This document shows, piece by piece, positions 52,827 through 62,207 of a stretch of 64,000 nt of DNA (the first letter of the stretch is position 1; the number at the start of each line of letters is the position of its first letter). Source of the DNA: Modestobacter roseus (GTDB taxonomy: Bacteria > Actinomycetota > Actinomycetes > Mycobacteriales > Geodermatophilaceae); contig NZ_VLKF01000001.1 of NCBI RefSeq assembly GCF_007994135.1, forward strand, positions 434,001 to 498,000, given 5' to 3'. The notes beneath the pieces were generated by a model. The model had not been told where the DNA came from, made no database searches, and saw nothing but the letters and a program-made list of their open reading frames with translations. The translations under genes were made by a program, and so were the position numbers.

Positions 52827-53804
52827 TCAGGTCGACCGGCGGACCACCACCCGCAGGACGTCGCCCGGTTCGGGGTCCGGGCGGGGGAGGTCGTCGAGTG
52901 CTGCCACCACGGCGGTCGCGATCGACCGGGCCTGCACCCTCGCGTCCTGGGCCACGGTGGTGAGCGGCGGGTCGCTCAGCCGCCCGGCGTGGACGTCGTC
53001 GACGCCGATCACGGCCAGGTCGTCCGGCACGGCCAGCCCACGGGCGCGGGCCCCGGCGAGGACGGCGAGCGCCACCTCGTCGTTGTAGGCCGCGACGGCG
53101 GTGACCCCGGCGGTGTGCCAGGTGCGGACAGCGTCGGTGGCGGACCGGACGTCGAGGTCGACCTCCTGCACCACGGGCGGGGCCATCCCTCGCCAGGCGC
53201 ACTCGGCGCGCACCCCGGCCAGCCGGCGCTCGGCGAAGTCCGCCAGCCGGGGCTCGGCGGGTCCGGCCCAGCCCAGCCGCACGTGGCCGGCGTCGGCCAG
53301 GTGCTCCGCCTGCAGCTGCCCGACCCGGGTCTGCGGCACCGCGAACACCGCCCGCGGGTCGTCGTCGAGAGAGGTGCTGAGCACCGGGATGCCGGCCCGG
53401 CGCATGGCGTCGGCGTCCTGCGCGCCGAACTCGGTGAAGCCGACGACGGCGCGCGGGGTGACCGCCCGCCAGAGCTCGGCCAGCGGGCGGGCTCCCCGGC
53501 CGTGGTGCACCAGCACCGACAGCTGCCGCTCGGCCAGCTCCCGGGTGAGCTCGTCGAGCACGGTGTCCAGCACCGGCCCCACCGGCCAGTTCGGCAGCAC
53601 GCAGAGCACCAGGTCGCTGCGGCCGCTGCGCAGGGCGCGGGCGGCGGCCGAGGGGGAGTAGCCCAGCCGGTCGGCCGCGTCCCGCACCCGCTGGCGGGTG
53701 TCCGCGGAGATGGTCACGCCCGCGGTGTCGTTGAGGACGTAGCTCACCGTCGTGCGCGAGACGCCGCTCTCCCGGGCGACGTCCGCGCTGGTCACCCGGG
53801 CCAC
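52827..53804 (-). CDS. LacI family transcriptional regulator
   Basis: A 325-residue LacI/GalR repressor. The N-terminal helix-turn-helix and hinge read VTSADVARESGVSRTTVSYVLNDTAGVTISADTRQRVRDAADRLGYSPSAAARALRSGRS. A periplasmic-binding-protein-like sugar domain follows, with IGVDDVHAGRLSDPPLTTV near the C terminus. The GTG at 53804 has GGGAGGAGG at perfect spacing. It faces the secreted beta-helix gene, which may be its target if that protein acts on a sugar polymer. The effector is unknown. Confidence 0.92.
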   Translation of the reverse strand: MARVTSADVARESGVSRTTVSYVLNDTAGVTISADTRQRVRDAADRLGYSPSAAARALRSGRSDLVLCVLPNWPVGPVLDTVLDELTRELAERQLSVLVHHGRGARPLAELWRAVTPRAVVGFTEFGAQDADAMRRAGIPVLSTSLDDDPRAVFAVPQTRVGQLQAEHLADAGHVRLGWAGPAEPRLADFAERRLAGVRAECAWRGMAPPVVQEVDLDVRSATDAVRTWHTAGVTAVAAYNDEVALAVLAGARARGLAVPDDLAVIGVDDVHAGRLSDPPLTTVAQDARVQARSIATAVVAALDDLPRPDPEPGDVLRVVVRRST

Positions 53805-53920
53805 GGTCCTCCTCCCGCCGGCGTCCTCGGCCGTGCCCGGACATGGTGCACCACCGGGTGCGGCCGTGGGACGTGCACGACGGGGACGCCGTCACTCGCC
53901 CGCCCAGGAGCCCGCAGGCG

Positions 53921-56530
53921 TCAGACCAGCTTGAGGGTGAGCGCCGCGCGGCCGGACTCGGAGCGGGCGGTGGCCATCCGCTCGGCCGACGGTGTGCCGT
54001 ACTCGGTGGTGCGCTGCCGCGCGGGCCGGCCGATCGCCGCGGCCATCGCCTCCAGTTCGGCGATCGTCTTCAACGACCCGTTGCCGGAGCCGGCCATCCG
54101 GCTGATCGTCTCCTCCATCAGCGTGCCGCCCAGGTCGTTGGCGCCGCCGTCCAGCATCGCCTGGGTGCCGACGTCGCCGAGCTTCACCCACGAGGTCTGG
54201 ATGTTGTCGATCCGCCCGTGCAGCAGCAGCCGGGCGACGGCGTGCACCGCCCGGTTCTCCCGGTTGGTCGGCCCCGGGCGGGCGACGCCGGCCAGGTAGA
54301 TCGGCGCGTTGTGGTGCACGAACGGCAGGAGCACGAACTCGCGGAAGCCGCCGGTCTGGTCCTGCAGCGCGGCCAGGGTGCGCAGGTGGGCGACCCAGTG
54401 GGCGGGGGTGTCGACGTGGCCGTACATCATCGTCGACGTCGTCGGCAGGCCCACCTCGTGCGCCGTCCGGACGATCTCCAGCCAGGCGGCCGCGGGCAGC
54501 TTGCCCTTGGTCAGCACCCAGCGGACGTCGTCGTCGAGGATCTCCGCCGCCGTGCCGGGCAGCGAGTCGACGCCGGCCTCCTTCGCCGCGGTCAGGAAGT
54601 CGCGGTACGAGAGCCCGGTGCGGGCCGCGCCGTTCACCACCTCCATCGGGGAGAACGCGTGCAGGTGGATGTCGGGACGGCGCGACTTCACCTCCCGCGC
54701 CAGCTCGAAGTAGGCGGTGCCGGGCAGGTCGGGGTGGATGCCCCCCTGCATGCAGATCTCGGTCGCGCCGCCGGCCCACGCCTCGTCGACCCGGTCACCG
54801 ACCTGCTGCATCGAGAGGGTGAAGGCGTCGGCGTCGGTGCGCCGCTGGGCGAAGGCGCAGAACCGGCAGCCGGTGTAGCAGACGTTGGTGAAGTTGACGT
54901 TCCGGTTCACCACGTAGGTGACGTCGTCGCCGTTGACGTCCCGGCGGACCGCATCGGCCAACGCGGCGAGCCCCTCGAGGTCGGGGCCGTCGGCGCCCAG
55001 CAGCGCCAGGTACTCGGCGTCGGAGAGCCCGGCGGGGTCGGCCTCGGCGTGCCGCAGGGCCGCGTGCACCTCCGGGTCGCCGGCCGCCAGCGCCGTCGAG
55101 TGCCCGTCGCGGGCGCTCTCGGTGCGGGAGCGCAGCTCGGCCCAGTCGCCGTAGACGGCGTCGAAGTCGCTGCGCCGGTCGCCGGTGCGCCCGACGGTGT
55201 CGATCTCGGTGTGCAGGTCGACCCGGCCCGTCCCGGCTGCCGCCGTCCAGGCCTCGTCCGGCTCCTGCCACGGCAGGCCCACCGGGAGCCGGCCCTTGAC
55301 CGCCAGCCCGTCGGGGCCGGAGAGGGCGGAGACGTGCGGGCGCACCCGCGGGTCCAGCCACGGCTCGGGGGAGGTGACGTAGCCGGGCTGGGCGGCCAGC
55401 CGCTCGTGCAGCGTGAACCCGGCGTCGGCGGTCAGCTCGGCGAGCTTGTCGATGTTCGGCCAGGGCCGTTCGGGGTTGACGTGGTCCGGCGTCAGCGGGC
55501 TGACCCCGCCCCAGTCGTCGACGCCGGCGCGCAGCAGCAGCCCGAGCTCGGTGGAGTCGCTGAGGTTCGGCGGGGCCTGCACCCGGGCCGCGGGCCCCAG
55601 CAGCAGCCGGGTGACGGCGACGGCGGCGACGTACTCCTGCAGGCCGAGGTCGTCGTGCGCGGCCATCGCGGTGCGCGGCTTGGCCCGGAAGTTCTGCACG
55701 ATCACCTCCTGCACGTGCCCGTGCCGGCGGGCCGACGCCCGGATCGCGGCGATCGCCTCGACCCGCTCGGCGTAGTCCTCGCCGATGCCCAGCAGCACCC
55801 CGGTGGTGAACGGGACGGCGGAGCGGCCGGCGTCCTCCAGCACCCTCAACCGGACGGCGGGCTCCTTGTCGGGGGAGCCGAAGTGCGGGCCGCCCTTCTC
55901 CGACCACAGCCGGGTCGCCGTGGTCTCCAGCATCATCCCCATCGACGCCGAGACGGGCTTGAGCCGCTGGATCTCCTCCCAGCTGAGCACGCCGGGGTTG
56001 AGGTGCGGGAGCAGCCCGGTCTCCTCCAGCACCCGGACCGCCATCGCCCGCAGGTACCCCAGCGTGGAGTCGAAGCCGTGCGCCTCGAGCCACTCGGCGG
56101 CCACGGGCCAGCGGTCCTCCGGGCGGTCGCCCAGGGTGAACAGGGCCTCCTTGCAGCCCAGCGCGGCGCCCTGGCGGGCGATGTCGAGCACCTCGTCGGG
56201 GGAGAGGAACGGCGCCTTGCCCTCGGCGCGCAGCTGACCGGGGGTGGTCACGAAGGTGCAGTAGTGGCAGCGGTCGCGGCACAGGTGGGTGAGCGGGATG
56301 AACACCTTGCGGCTGTAGGTGACCGCCCCCGGCCGGCCGGCGGAGGCCAGCCCGGCGTCGCGCACCCGGCCGGCCGCGGTCAGCAACCGGTCCAGCGGCT
56401 CGCCGTCGGCCAGCCCGCGGGCGTGCAGCAGGGTCTCGGCCTCGGTGGCGTCCAGGGTCACGCCGCGTTCGGCGCGGGTCAGCGCGCGGCGGACGGCGGA
56501 CTCGGACGGCGCGGGCAGGGCGGTGCTCAT
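53921..56530 (-). CDS. fbiC: bifunctional FO synthase (F420 biosynthesis)
   Basis: An 869-residue protein fusing CofG and CofH. The N-terminal radical SAM site is CRDRCHYC (Cys84, Cys88, Cys91), and the C-terminal one is CYTGCRFC (about 549-556), each in CX3CX2C form. Together they make 7,8-didemethyl-8-hydroxy-5-deazariboflavin (FO) from tyrosine and a flavin precursor, the chromophore of coenzyme F420. The fused form is typical of actinobacteria. The ATG at 56530 is 8 nt after TAGCGT (minus strand, 56544-56539), a likely -10 element for a leaderless mRNA. Its presence shows the organism makes F420. Confidence 0.96.
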   Translation of the reverse strand: MSTALPAPSESAVRRALTRAERGVTLDATEAETLLHARGLADGEPLDRLLTAAGRVRDAGLASAGRPGAVTYSRKVFIPLTHLCRDRCHYCTFVTTPGQLRAEGKAPFLSPDEVLDIARQGAALGCKEALFTLGDRPEDRWPVAAEWLEAHGFDSTLGYLRAMAVRVLEETGLLPHLNPGVLSWEEIQRLKPVSASMGMMLETTATRLWSEKGGPHFGSPDKEPAVRLRVLEDAGRSAVPFTTGVLLGIGEDYAERVEAIAAIRASARRHGHVQEVIVQNFRAKPRTAMAAHDDLGLQEYVAAVAVTRLLLGPAARVQAPPNLSDSTELGLLLRAGVDDWGGVSPLTPDHVNPERPWPNIDKLAELTADAGFTLHERLAAQPGYVTSPEPWLDPRVRPHVSALSGPDGLAVKGRLPVGLPWQEPDEAWTAAAGTGRVDLHTEIDTVGRTGDRRSDFDAVYGDWAELRSRTESARDGHSTALAAGDPEVHAALRHAEADPAGLSDAEYLALLGADGPDLEGLAALADAVRRDVNGDDVTYVVNRNVNFTNVCYTGCRFCAFAQRRTDADAFTLSMQQVGDRVDEAWAGGATEICMQGGIHPDLPGTAYFELAREVKSRRPDIHLHAFSPMEVVNGAARTGLSYRDFLTAAKEAGVDSLPGTAAEILDDDVRWVLTKGKLPAAAWLEIVRTAHEVGLPTTSTMMYGHVDTPAHWVAHLRTLAALQDQTGGFREFVLLPFVHHNAPIYLAGVARPGPTNRENRAVHAVARLLLHGRIDNIQTSWVKLGDVGTQAMLDGGANDLGGTLMEETISRMAGSGNGSLKTIAELEAMAAAIGRPARQRTTEYGTPSAERMATARSESGRAALTLKLV

Positions 56531-56601
56531 CAGCGACGACGCTAACCCCGCCGGGTGACCGGCGCGTGTCCGCGCCCCGCGCGGCTCGACCCGCGCGGCC
56601 G

Positions 56602-56719
56602 GACGTGGAGCCGCGTCACGGCACGGCTCCACGTCAGCTCGCCCGGGTCGACCCGGGCGGGGAGGGGTTGAGCCGCATGCGCACGCGGCTCGACCCCTCC
56701 GTACCCGGGTCAACCCGGG
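56602..56719. repeat. tandem array of four hairpins
   Basis: Four adjacent inverted repeats lie between the ABC permease stop and the fbiC promoter: 56602-56635 (12-bp arms GACGTGGAGCCG), 56641-56658 (perfect 18-nt palindrome GCCCGGGTCGACCCGGGC), 56661-56700 (16-bp arms with one G-U, GGAGGGGTTGAGCCGC) and 56704-56719 (7-bp arms CCCGGGT/ACCCGGG). They share words such as CTCGACCC and CCCGGGTC. At least one should terminate the sigma-ABC operon; the number is unusual. Confidence 0.65.
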
Positions 56720-56735
56720 CAGGGAGGGGCCGAGC

Positions 56736-57569
56736 TCAGACGTCGCGGCGGCGGAAGGAGAGCACCGCGAGCCCGCCGACGAGCAGCACCCACACGGCCA
56801 CCCAGCCCAGGTAGGTGGCGGTGAGCGGCGCCTGACCGAGGAAGGGGAAGCCCACCTCGCCGAAGACGCGCAGCGCCGTCGGGTCCTGGAAGGCGTACAT
56901 CGCGCCCCGCCACAGCCCGTCGGTGGGCAGCAGCATCCGGGAGACCTCGCCCACCCGGGCGACGCCGTCGTTGCCGATCGCCTCGCCCACCCCGCCGACG
57001 ACGCCGGCCACCCAGGTGGAGCCGAACAGGCCGACCGCGACGATCCCCGAGGCCATCGGGGAGATCGCGGTGGCCAGCAGCAGCACCAGGGTGAGCAGCA
57101 CGGTGGTCTGCAGGGCGAGCAGCAGCAGCCCGATCACCGGCTGCGGCGGCCAGAAGCCGACGGTCAGCTGGACGACGAGGAACTGGGCGAGCCCGGCGAC
57201 CACCACGAAGCCGGCACCGAAGGCGACCAGGCCCAGCCACTTGCCCAGCAGCACCTGCCAGCGACGCACCGGCCGGGCCAGCACCGCCAGCGCGGTGCCG
57301 GACTCGACCTCCCCGGCCAGCGACGGCCCGGCGAGGAAGGAGGTGCCCAGCGCGGCGATCAGGCTGAACCCGAACATCACCAGGTTGAGCAGCTGGGAGG
57401 AGATGAGCCGGGCCTCGCCGCTGGTGAGCGTGCCCAGCTCGGCGTCCAGCCGGGAGAAGCCCCAGCCGCTGAGCGCCAGCAGTGCCACCGTGAGCAGCAC
57501 GACGGCCCGCAGCACCTTGCGCCGGGAGGCCTCGCGCAGCGTCAGGCCGGCCAGGGTCAGCACGATCAC
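56736..57569 (-). CDS. ABC transporter permease (ABC-2 type)
   Basis: A 277-residue membrane protein with six predicted helices and the ABC-2 permease signature of type ABCB/NosY ([57 protein letters not shown]). It pairs with the ATPase encoded just upstream; the GTG start overlaps that gene's stop as GTGA. The substrate is unknown. The set could be an envelope-stress or drug-export system because it is coupled to an ECF sigma/anti-sigma pair. Confidence 0.87.
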   Translation of the reverse strand: MIVLTLAGLTLREASRRKVLRAVVLLTVALLALSGWGFSRLDAELGTLTSGEARLISSQLLNLVMFGFSLIAALGTSFLAGPSLAGEVESGTALAVLARPVRRWQVLLGKWLGLVAFGAGFVVVAGLAQFLVVQLTVGFWPPQPVIGLLLLALQTTVLLTLVLLLATAISPMASGIVAVGLFGSTWVAGVVGGVGEAIGNDGVARVGEVSRMLLPTDGLWRGAMYAFQDPTALRVFGEVGFPFLGQAPLTATYLGWVAVWVLLVGGLAVLSFRRRDV

Positions 57570-58531
57570 GGCCGGTCCTCCTCGCGCAGGATGCCCAGCA
57601 GCCGTTCCTCCAGGCTGATCCGCACCGGCTCGACCGCGTGCACCCGCACCCGGTGGGCCACCAGGTCGGCCACCAGGTCGGGCACGGCGGTGCCGTCGTC
57701 GTCGGCCGGCAGGGTGACGGTCAGCCACTCGCCCTCGCGGGACACCTGGCCGAGCGCGGTCAGCCGGGCCTCGGCGGCGGGGGTGAGGTGCTCCAGGTGC
57801 AGCCGCAGCTCGCGCTGGCCGAGCAGCTCGGCCAGCGTGCCGGCGGCGGCGACCCGGCCGTGGTTGAGCACCACGACCCGGTCGCAGACCCGCTCGACCT
57901 CGCCGATCAGGTGCGAGTTGAGCAGCACCGCCACCCCGCGGGACTTCAGGTCCAGCACCAGGTCGCGGACGTCGACCCGGCCCACCGGGTCCAGCGCGCT
58001 GGTGGGCTCGTCGAGCACGACCAGCTCCGGGCGGGCCACCAGCGCGACCGCCAGGCCCAGCCGCTGCTGCATGCCCTTGGAGAACCCGCCCACCCGGTCG
58101 CCGGCGCGATCGGCCAGGCCCACCAGCGACAGGCACTCGCGGCGCTCGGCGTCCGGCACCCGGACCCCGGCCAGCCGCACGTGCAGTGCGAGCACCTCCT
58201 CCGGCGTCAGCCACGGCTGGTAGCGGAAGAGCTCGGGCAGGTAGCCGACCGCGGCCCGGGCCTGGGGGTCGTTGCCCGGCCGGCCGAGCAGCACGACCTC
58301 CCCGGCATCGGGCCGGACCAGGCCCAGCAGCATCTTGATGACGCTGGTCTTGCCGGCGCCGTTGGGGCCCAGCAGGCCGACCACCTCGCCGCGGCCGACG
58401 GTGAAGGAGACCCCGTCCACCGCCGTGCGCCTGGCGTAGCGCTTGCGCAGCCCCGAGCACCAGACCGCGGCCGACGGCGGCAGCCCGGCGACCTGCCGCT
58501 GAGCCGCGGTCAGGTCGCCGGTGGTGCTCAG
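57566..58531 (-). CDS. ABC transporter ATP-binding protein, probable CTG start
   Basis: A 321-residue ABC ATPase. Walker A is GPNGAGKT (55-62), the signature FSKGMQQR (LSGGQ-like), and Walker B LVVLDEPTSALDP. A C-terminal extension is typical of CcmA/NatA-type exporters. The conserved N terminus has no ATG, GTG or TTG nearby: the frame meets the stop of the anti-sigma gene in a CTGA overlap (58531-58528), and GGGGG lies upstream. This points to CTG initiation by coupling. The only other choice is a much longer overlap with the preceding gene. Confidence 0.85.
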   Translation of the reverse strand: MSTTGDLTAAQRQVAGLPPSAAVWCSGLRKRYARRTAVDGVSFTVGRGEVVGLLGPNGAGKTSVIKMLLGLVRPDAGEVVLLGRPGNDPQARAAVGYLPELFRYQPWLTPEEVLALHVRLAGVRVPDAERRECLSLVGLADRAGDRVGGFSKGMQQRLGLAVALVARPELVVLDEPTSALDPVGRVDVRDLVLDLKSRGVAVLLNSHLIGEVERVCDRVVVLNHGRVAAAGTLAELLGQRELRLHLEHLTPAAEARLTALGQVSREGEWLTVTLPADDDGTAVPDLVADLVAHRVRVHAVEPVRISLEERLLGILREEDRP

Positions 58532-59634
58532 CGCAGCCCCCGGGCGACGTCGAGCACCTCGTCCTCGCTGATGGTCCCGGCCACGCCGGTCACCACGCCG
58601 TCGGCGACCCAGACGACGCCGTGCACCAGGCCGTCGCGGGAGGCCAGCACGGTCGCCGGCGCACCGTCGACCTCGGTGGTGGAGGTGGTCACCAGCTCGG
58701 CCGGCACCGGCAGCGGCAGGGTCGTGCCGTCGCCGGTGAAGGTGCGCAGCTGGTCGGCGAGGGCGTCCGGCAGCCCGGGCAGGGACAGCAGGTGGTCGCG
58801 GGCCACCTCGAAGGGGACGCCGCTGGACTCCGCCGTCGGGGCGGTGACCCGGCCGACCGCGAGGGCGGGCAGCCCGCGGGCCTCCGACCACACCGCGGCG
58901 ACGCCCGGGCCGGCGGTCAGCCGGAACGTGCTGCCGTCGAGCCCGGCGGGCACCTCGGGGAGCTCCTCGCCGGCCGTGGCCGCCGCTTGCGCCGCCCGGT
59001 CCGCGGAGAAGGTGAACTCCGCGACCAGCTGTCCGCCGACGGTGTAGGCCGGCTCGCCGGTGACGCCGCGCGGCAGCTCGTCGACCTGCGGCACCTCCAG
59101 GCCGGTGGCCTCCTCGGCCGCCGCGGCGTCGGAGACCTCCCGCACGTCGGGCTCGCTGACCGCCCGCAGGGTGCCGTAGGCCGACAGGTCGGGCAGCGCG
59201 ACCAGGTCCGCCTCGGTGACCGCGACCGGGGCGATCTCCTCGGTGCGGAACACCTGCACCCAGTCGCCGGCGGCTGCGGCTCCCGCACCGCCGACGACCA
59301 GGACGACGCCGGCGGCGGCGACCACGGGGCTGCGCAGCCGGTTCCGCCAGCTCCGCGCCGGTGCGGCGGTGCGGGCCGTGGCGGCGGTGGCGGCCGCGTT
59401 CGGGCGGGTGGCGGCCTGCAGCCGCTGCCAGCCGCGGTCCACGTCCGGGGCGGCGGCGGAGCCGGCCATCGCCGACGCGGTGGCCGCGGCGTCGTCCGCC
59501 ACGGCAGCGAACCGGTGCAGGCAGGCCGGGCAGCCGGCGACGTGCGCCCGGTCGGCGTCGGGGACGCCGGCGGGCTCGTCGACGAGCCGGCGCAGCGTGC
59601 CGTCGGCCGGGTGGGTGTCAGAGCGGAGACGCAT
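58528..59634 (-). CDS. zinc-finger anti-sigma factor with exported sensor domain
   Basis: A 368-residue protein. The N-terminal anti-sigma zinc-finger motif is H-x3-C-x2-C (His31, Cys35, Cys38: HVAGCPACLHRF), a Pro/Ala-rich linker follows, and one membrane helix lies near 97-118. The external domain of ~250 residues is unassigned. It should hold the ECF sigma factor, whose gene overlaps its start by 17 nt, until an envelope signal releases it. It is coupled downstream to an ABC exporter. Confidence 0.85.
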   Translation of the reverse strand: MRLRSDTHPADGTLRRLVDEPAGVPDADRAHVAGCPACLHRFAAVADDAAATASAMAGSAAAPDVDRGWQRLQAATRPNAAATAATARTAAPARSWRNRLRSPVVAAAGVVLVVGGAGAAAAGDWVQVFRTEEIAPVAVTEADLVALPDLSAYGTLRAVSEPDVREVSDAAAAEEATGLEVPQVDELPRGVTGEPAYTVGGQLVAEFTFSADRAAQAAATAGEELPEVPAGLDGSTFRLTAGPGVAAVWSEARGLPALAVGRVTAPTAESSGVPFEVARDHLLSLPGLPDALADQLRTFTGDGTTLPLPVPAELVTTSTTEVDGAPATVLASRDGLVHGVVWVADGVVTGVAGTISEDEVLDVARGLR

Positions 59635-60130
59635 CAGGGGTCAACTCCTTGCGCAGGGCGGACTCGGCGCGCCGGACGGTGGTGCCGACGCTGCCGGGGG
59701 AGAGGTTCAGGGCCGCGGCGACCTCGGCGTAGCTGAGGCCGCTGTGGCGCAGCACCAGGGCCAGCGCCTGGGTGCGGGGGAGCCGGGCGAGCGCGGCGCG
59801 CACCCGGCGGTGCTCGTCGCGGGCGACCACGGTGTCGGCGACGTCGGGGGCGGCCACCTCCCGGTCGGCGACGGTCGCCTCCCGGGCGGTCCGGCGGCGG
59901 CCGGACCGGATCAGGTTCAGCGCGGTGTGCGCCGCGGCCACCGACAGCCAGCCCGGCGCTTCCGCGGCGGGCACCGCGGACCGGCTGAAGGCCAGGAACA
60001 CCTCCTGGGCGACGTCCTCGGCCTCGTCCCCGGAACCGAGGACGCGGGCGGCCACGGCGACCACCCGGGGGTAGCCGTCGCGGAACACCTGCTCGAGATC
60101 GGGGTGCACGCCGTCGCCCGCACGTGTCAC
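59618..60130 (-). CDS. ECF sigma factor (sigma-70 family)
   Basis: A 170-residue extracytoplasmic-function sigma factor. Region 2 (VFRDGYPRVVAVAARVLGSGDEAEDVAQEVFLAF) and region 4 (LARLPRTQALALVLRHSGLSYAEVAAALNLSPGSVGTTVRRAESALRKEL) are both clear. The GTG at 60130 has AGGAGA 7 nt upstream. The gene begins an overlapping operon of sigma, anti-sigma, ABC ATPase and permease. No matching promoter could be assigned by eye. Confidence 0.92.
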   Translation of the reverse strand: MTRAGDGVHPDLEQVFRDGYPRVVAVAARVLGSGDEAEDVAQEVFLAFSRSAVPAAEAPGWLSVAAAHTALNLIRSGRRRTAREATVADREVAAPDVADTVVARDEHRRVRAALARLPRTQALALVLRHSGLSYAEVAAALNLSPGSVGTTVRRAESALRKELTPDASPL

Positions 60131-60237
60131 GGCCGATCTCCTGCGTGCGCGCACCGCGGCCAGCGGTGCCACCTGGCTGTGCCCGACGACGTCCACACCT
60201 CTAGAGCACCGCCGACGTCACCGATGTGACAACCGGG

Positions 60238-60747
60238 TCAGCCGCGGCCGGCGAGCCGCCCGGCGCCGTCGGTCCAGCGGCCGCGCAGCCGCACCAGCGG
60301 GTCGCCGTCACCGAGCACCGGCACGCCCTCGACCGCCAGCAGGACGACGACGTGGCTGCCGGCCTCGACCACCGACTCGACCCGGCAGTCCAGCGCGGTC
60401 AGGGCGCCGTCCAGCGCGATCGCGTCACTGACCGGGGCCCGGTGCCAGGGCACCGTCTCCAGCAGGTGCCGGGCGCTGGGCCGGCCGGCGGAGGCGAACC
60501 GGCTGGCCAGGATCGCCTGGGGCGCGGCCAGCACGTTCACGACCGCGGTGCCGACCGACTGCAGCACCTCCGCGGGGTAGCCGTCGGCGGCCAGCCCGAC
60601 CGCCACCAGCGGCGGGTCCGCCGAGACGCTCATCAGCGAGGTGACCGTCGTCCCGACGTCGTCGATGTCGTCGCGCACCGTGAGCAGCACGACCCCGGTG
60701 GCGTGCTGGCGGAGGGCGGCGGCGAACTCCTGCGCATCGACCGGCAT
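60238..60747 (-). CDS. flavin reductase-like protein
   Basis: A 169-residue flavin reductase domain protein (FMN-binding split barrel): ALRQHATGVVLLTVRDDIDDVGTTVTSLMSVSADPPLVAVGL and FASAGRPSARHLL are typical of HpaC/DszD-like NAD(P)H:flavin oxidoreductases, which feed reduced flavin to two-component monooxygenases. No monooxygenase is adjacent. The ATG at 60747 diverges from the disulfide oxidoreductase gene across 35 nt. Confidence 0.87.
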   Translation of the reverse strand: MPVDAQEFAAALRQHATGVVLLTVRDDIDDVGTTVTSLMSVSADPPLVAVGLAADGYPAEVLQSVGTAVVNVLAAPQAILASRFASAGRPSARHLLETVPWHRAPVSDAIALDGALTALDCRVESVVEAGSHVVVLLAVEGVPVLGDGDPLVRLRGRWTDGAGRLAGRG

Positions 60748-60782
60748 GGCGGCCAGTCGACCACACCCGACAGGATGGCCGG

Positions 60783-62204
60783 GTGACCGATGCAGAGCAG
60801 TCCTACGACGTCATCGTCCTCGGCGCGGGGTCGACCGGGGAGAACGTCGCCGACATCGTCGTCCGGGGCGGCCTGAGCGCCGTGCTGGTCGAGTCCGAGC
60901 TGGTCGGCGGCGAGTGCTCCTACTGGGCGTGCATGCCCAGCAAGGCGCTGCTGCGCGGCAGCGAGGTGCTCGGCCAGGCCCGGGCGGTCGCCGGCGCCGC
61001 GGCGGCGGTCACCGGCGAGCAGGACGTCGCGGCCACCCTGGACCGGCGCGACGGCTTCACCAGCCACTGGGACGACGCCGGGCAGGTGGAGTGGGTCGAG
61101 GGCGCCGGCATCGCGCTGGTCCGTGGGCACGCCCGGCTGGCGGGGGAGAAGCGGGTCGTGGTCACCACCGACGACGGCGCCGAGCGGGTGCTCACCGCCC
61201 GGTACGCGGTCGCCGTCTGCACCGGCTCGCGCGCCGCCGTCCCGCCGGTCGACGGGCTGGCCGACGTCCGGCCCTGGACCCCGCGCGAGGGCACCAGCGC
61301 GAAGGAGGCGCCGGGCCGGCTGCTGGTGCTCGGCGGCGGTTACGTCGGCTGCGAGATGGCCACCGCGTGGCAGCAGCTGGGCGCGCAGGTGACGCTGCTG
61401 CAGCGCGGCGACCGGCTGCTGCCGCACCTGGAGCCCGCGGCCGGTGAGGCGGTGCTGGCGTCCCTGCGCGAGCTCGGGGTCGACGTGCGGCTGGGCACCG
61501 ACGTGGACGCCGCCCGCCGCGACGGCGACGAGGTGGTGCTCAGCGGCTCCACCGGGGAGTTCCGCGGCGACGAGGTGCTGGTCGCCGCCGGCCGGGCCGC
61601 CAACACCGACGACGTCGGCGTGGACACCGTGGGGCTGACCCCCGGGGAGTACCTGGACGTCGACGACTCGCTGCAGGTCAGCGGCACCACCTGGCTCTAC
61701 GGCGTCGGCGACGTCAACGGGCGCGCCCAGCTCACCCACATGGGCAAGTACCAGGCCCGGCAGGCCGGCGCGGCGATCGTCGCCCGGGCCCGCGGCGAGC
61801 AGGTCGACCTGGCCGACTGGTCGCCGTTCGTCGCCACCGCCGACCACCGGGCCACGCCCAGCGTCGTCTTCACCTCCCCGCAGGTCGCCGCGGTCGGGCT
61901 CACCGCCGCGCAGGCGGCCGACGCCGGGCTCCCGCACCGGGTCGTGGAGTACCCGATCGGCAGCGTGGCCGGTGCGGCGGTCTTCGCCGACGGCTACTCC
62001 GGGACGGCGATCGCGGTCGTCGACACCGACCGGGAGGTGCTGCTCGGGGTCACCTTCGTCGGCGAGGGCGTGGCCGAGCTGCTCCACTCGGCGACGATCG
62101 CGGTGGTCGGGGAGGTGCCGATCAGCCGGCTCTGGCACGCCGTCCCGTCCTACCCGACGATCAGCGAGATCTGGCTGCGCCTGCTCGAGACCTACCGGGG
62201 CTGA
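60783..62204 (+). CDS. pyridine nucleotide-disulfide oxidoreductase
   Basis: A 473-residue FAD/NAD(P) flavoprotein of the dihydrolipoamide dehydrogenase/mercuric reductase class. FAD site: VIVLGAGSTGENVADI. The redox-active pair is Cys45 and Cys50 in GGECSYWACMPSKALLR (CX4C). The NAD(P) site is RLLVLGGGYVGCEMATAW, and the second FAD contact is WLYGVGDVN. The C-terminal interface motif is unusual: SYPTISEIW replaces the classical HPTxSE. The substrate is not evident; a mycothione-reductase-like or quinone-reducing role is possible but unproven. NAD kinase follows 3 nt after the stop. Confidence 0.87.
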   Translation: MTDAEQSYDVIVLGAGSTGENVADIVVRGGLSAVLVESELVGGECSYWACMPSKALLRGSEVLGQARAVAGAAAAVTGEQDVAATLDRRDGFTSHWDDAGQVEWVEGAGIALVRGHARLAGEKRVVVTTDDGAERVLTARYAVAVCTGSRAAVPPVDGLADVRPWTPREGTSAKEAPGRLLVLGGGYVGCEMATAWQQLGAQVTLLQRGDRLLPHLEPAAGEAVLASLRELGVDVRLGTDVDAARRDGDEVVLSGSTGEFRGDEVLVAAGRAANTDDVGVDTVGLTPGEYLDVDDSLQVSGTTWLYGVGDVNGRAQLTHMGKYQARQAGAAIVARARGEQVDLADWSPFVATADHRATPSVVFTSPQVAAVGLTAAQAADAGLPHRVVEYPIGSVAGAAVFADGYSGTAIAVVDTDREVLLGVTFVGEGVAELLHSATIAVVGEVPISRLWHAVPSYPTISEIWLRLLETYRG

Positions 62205-62207
62205 GGC

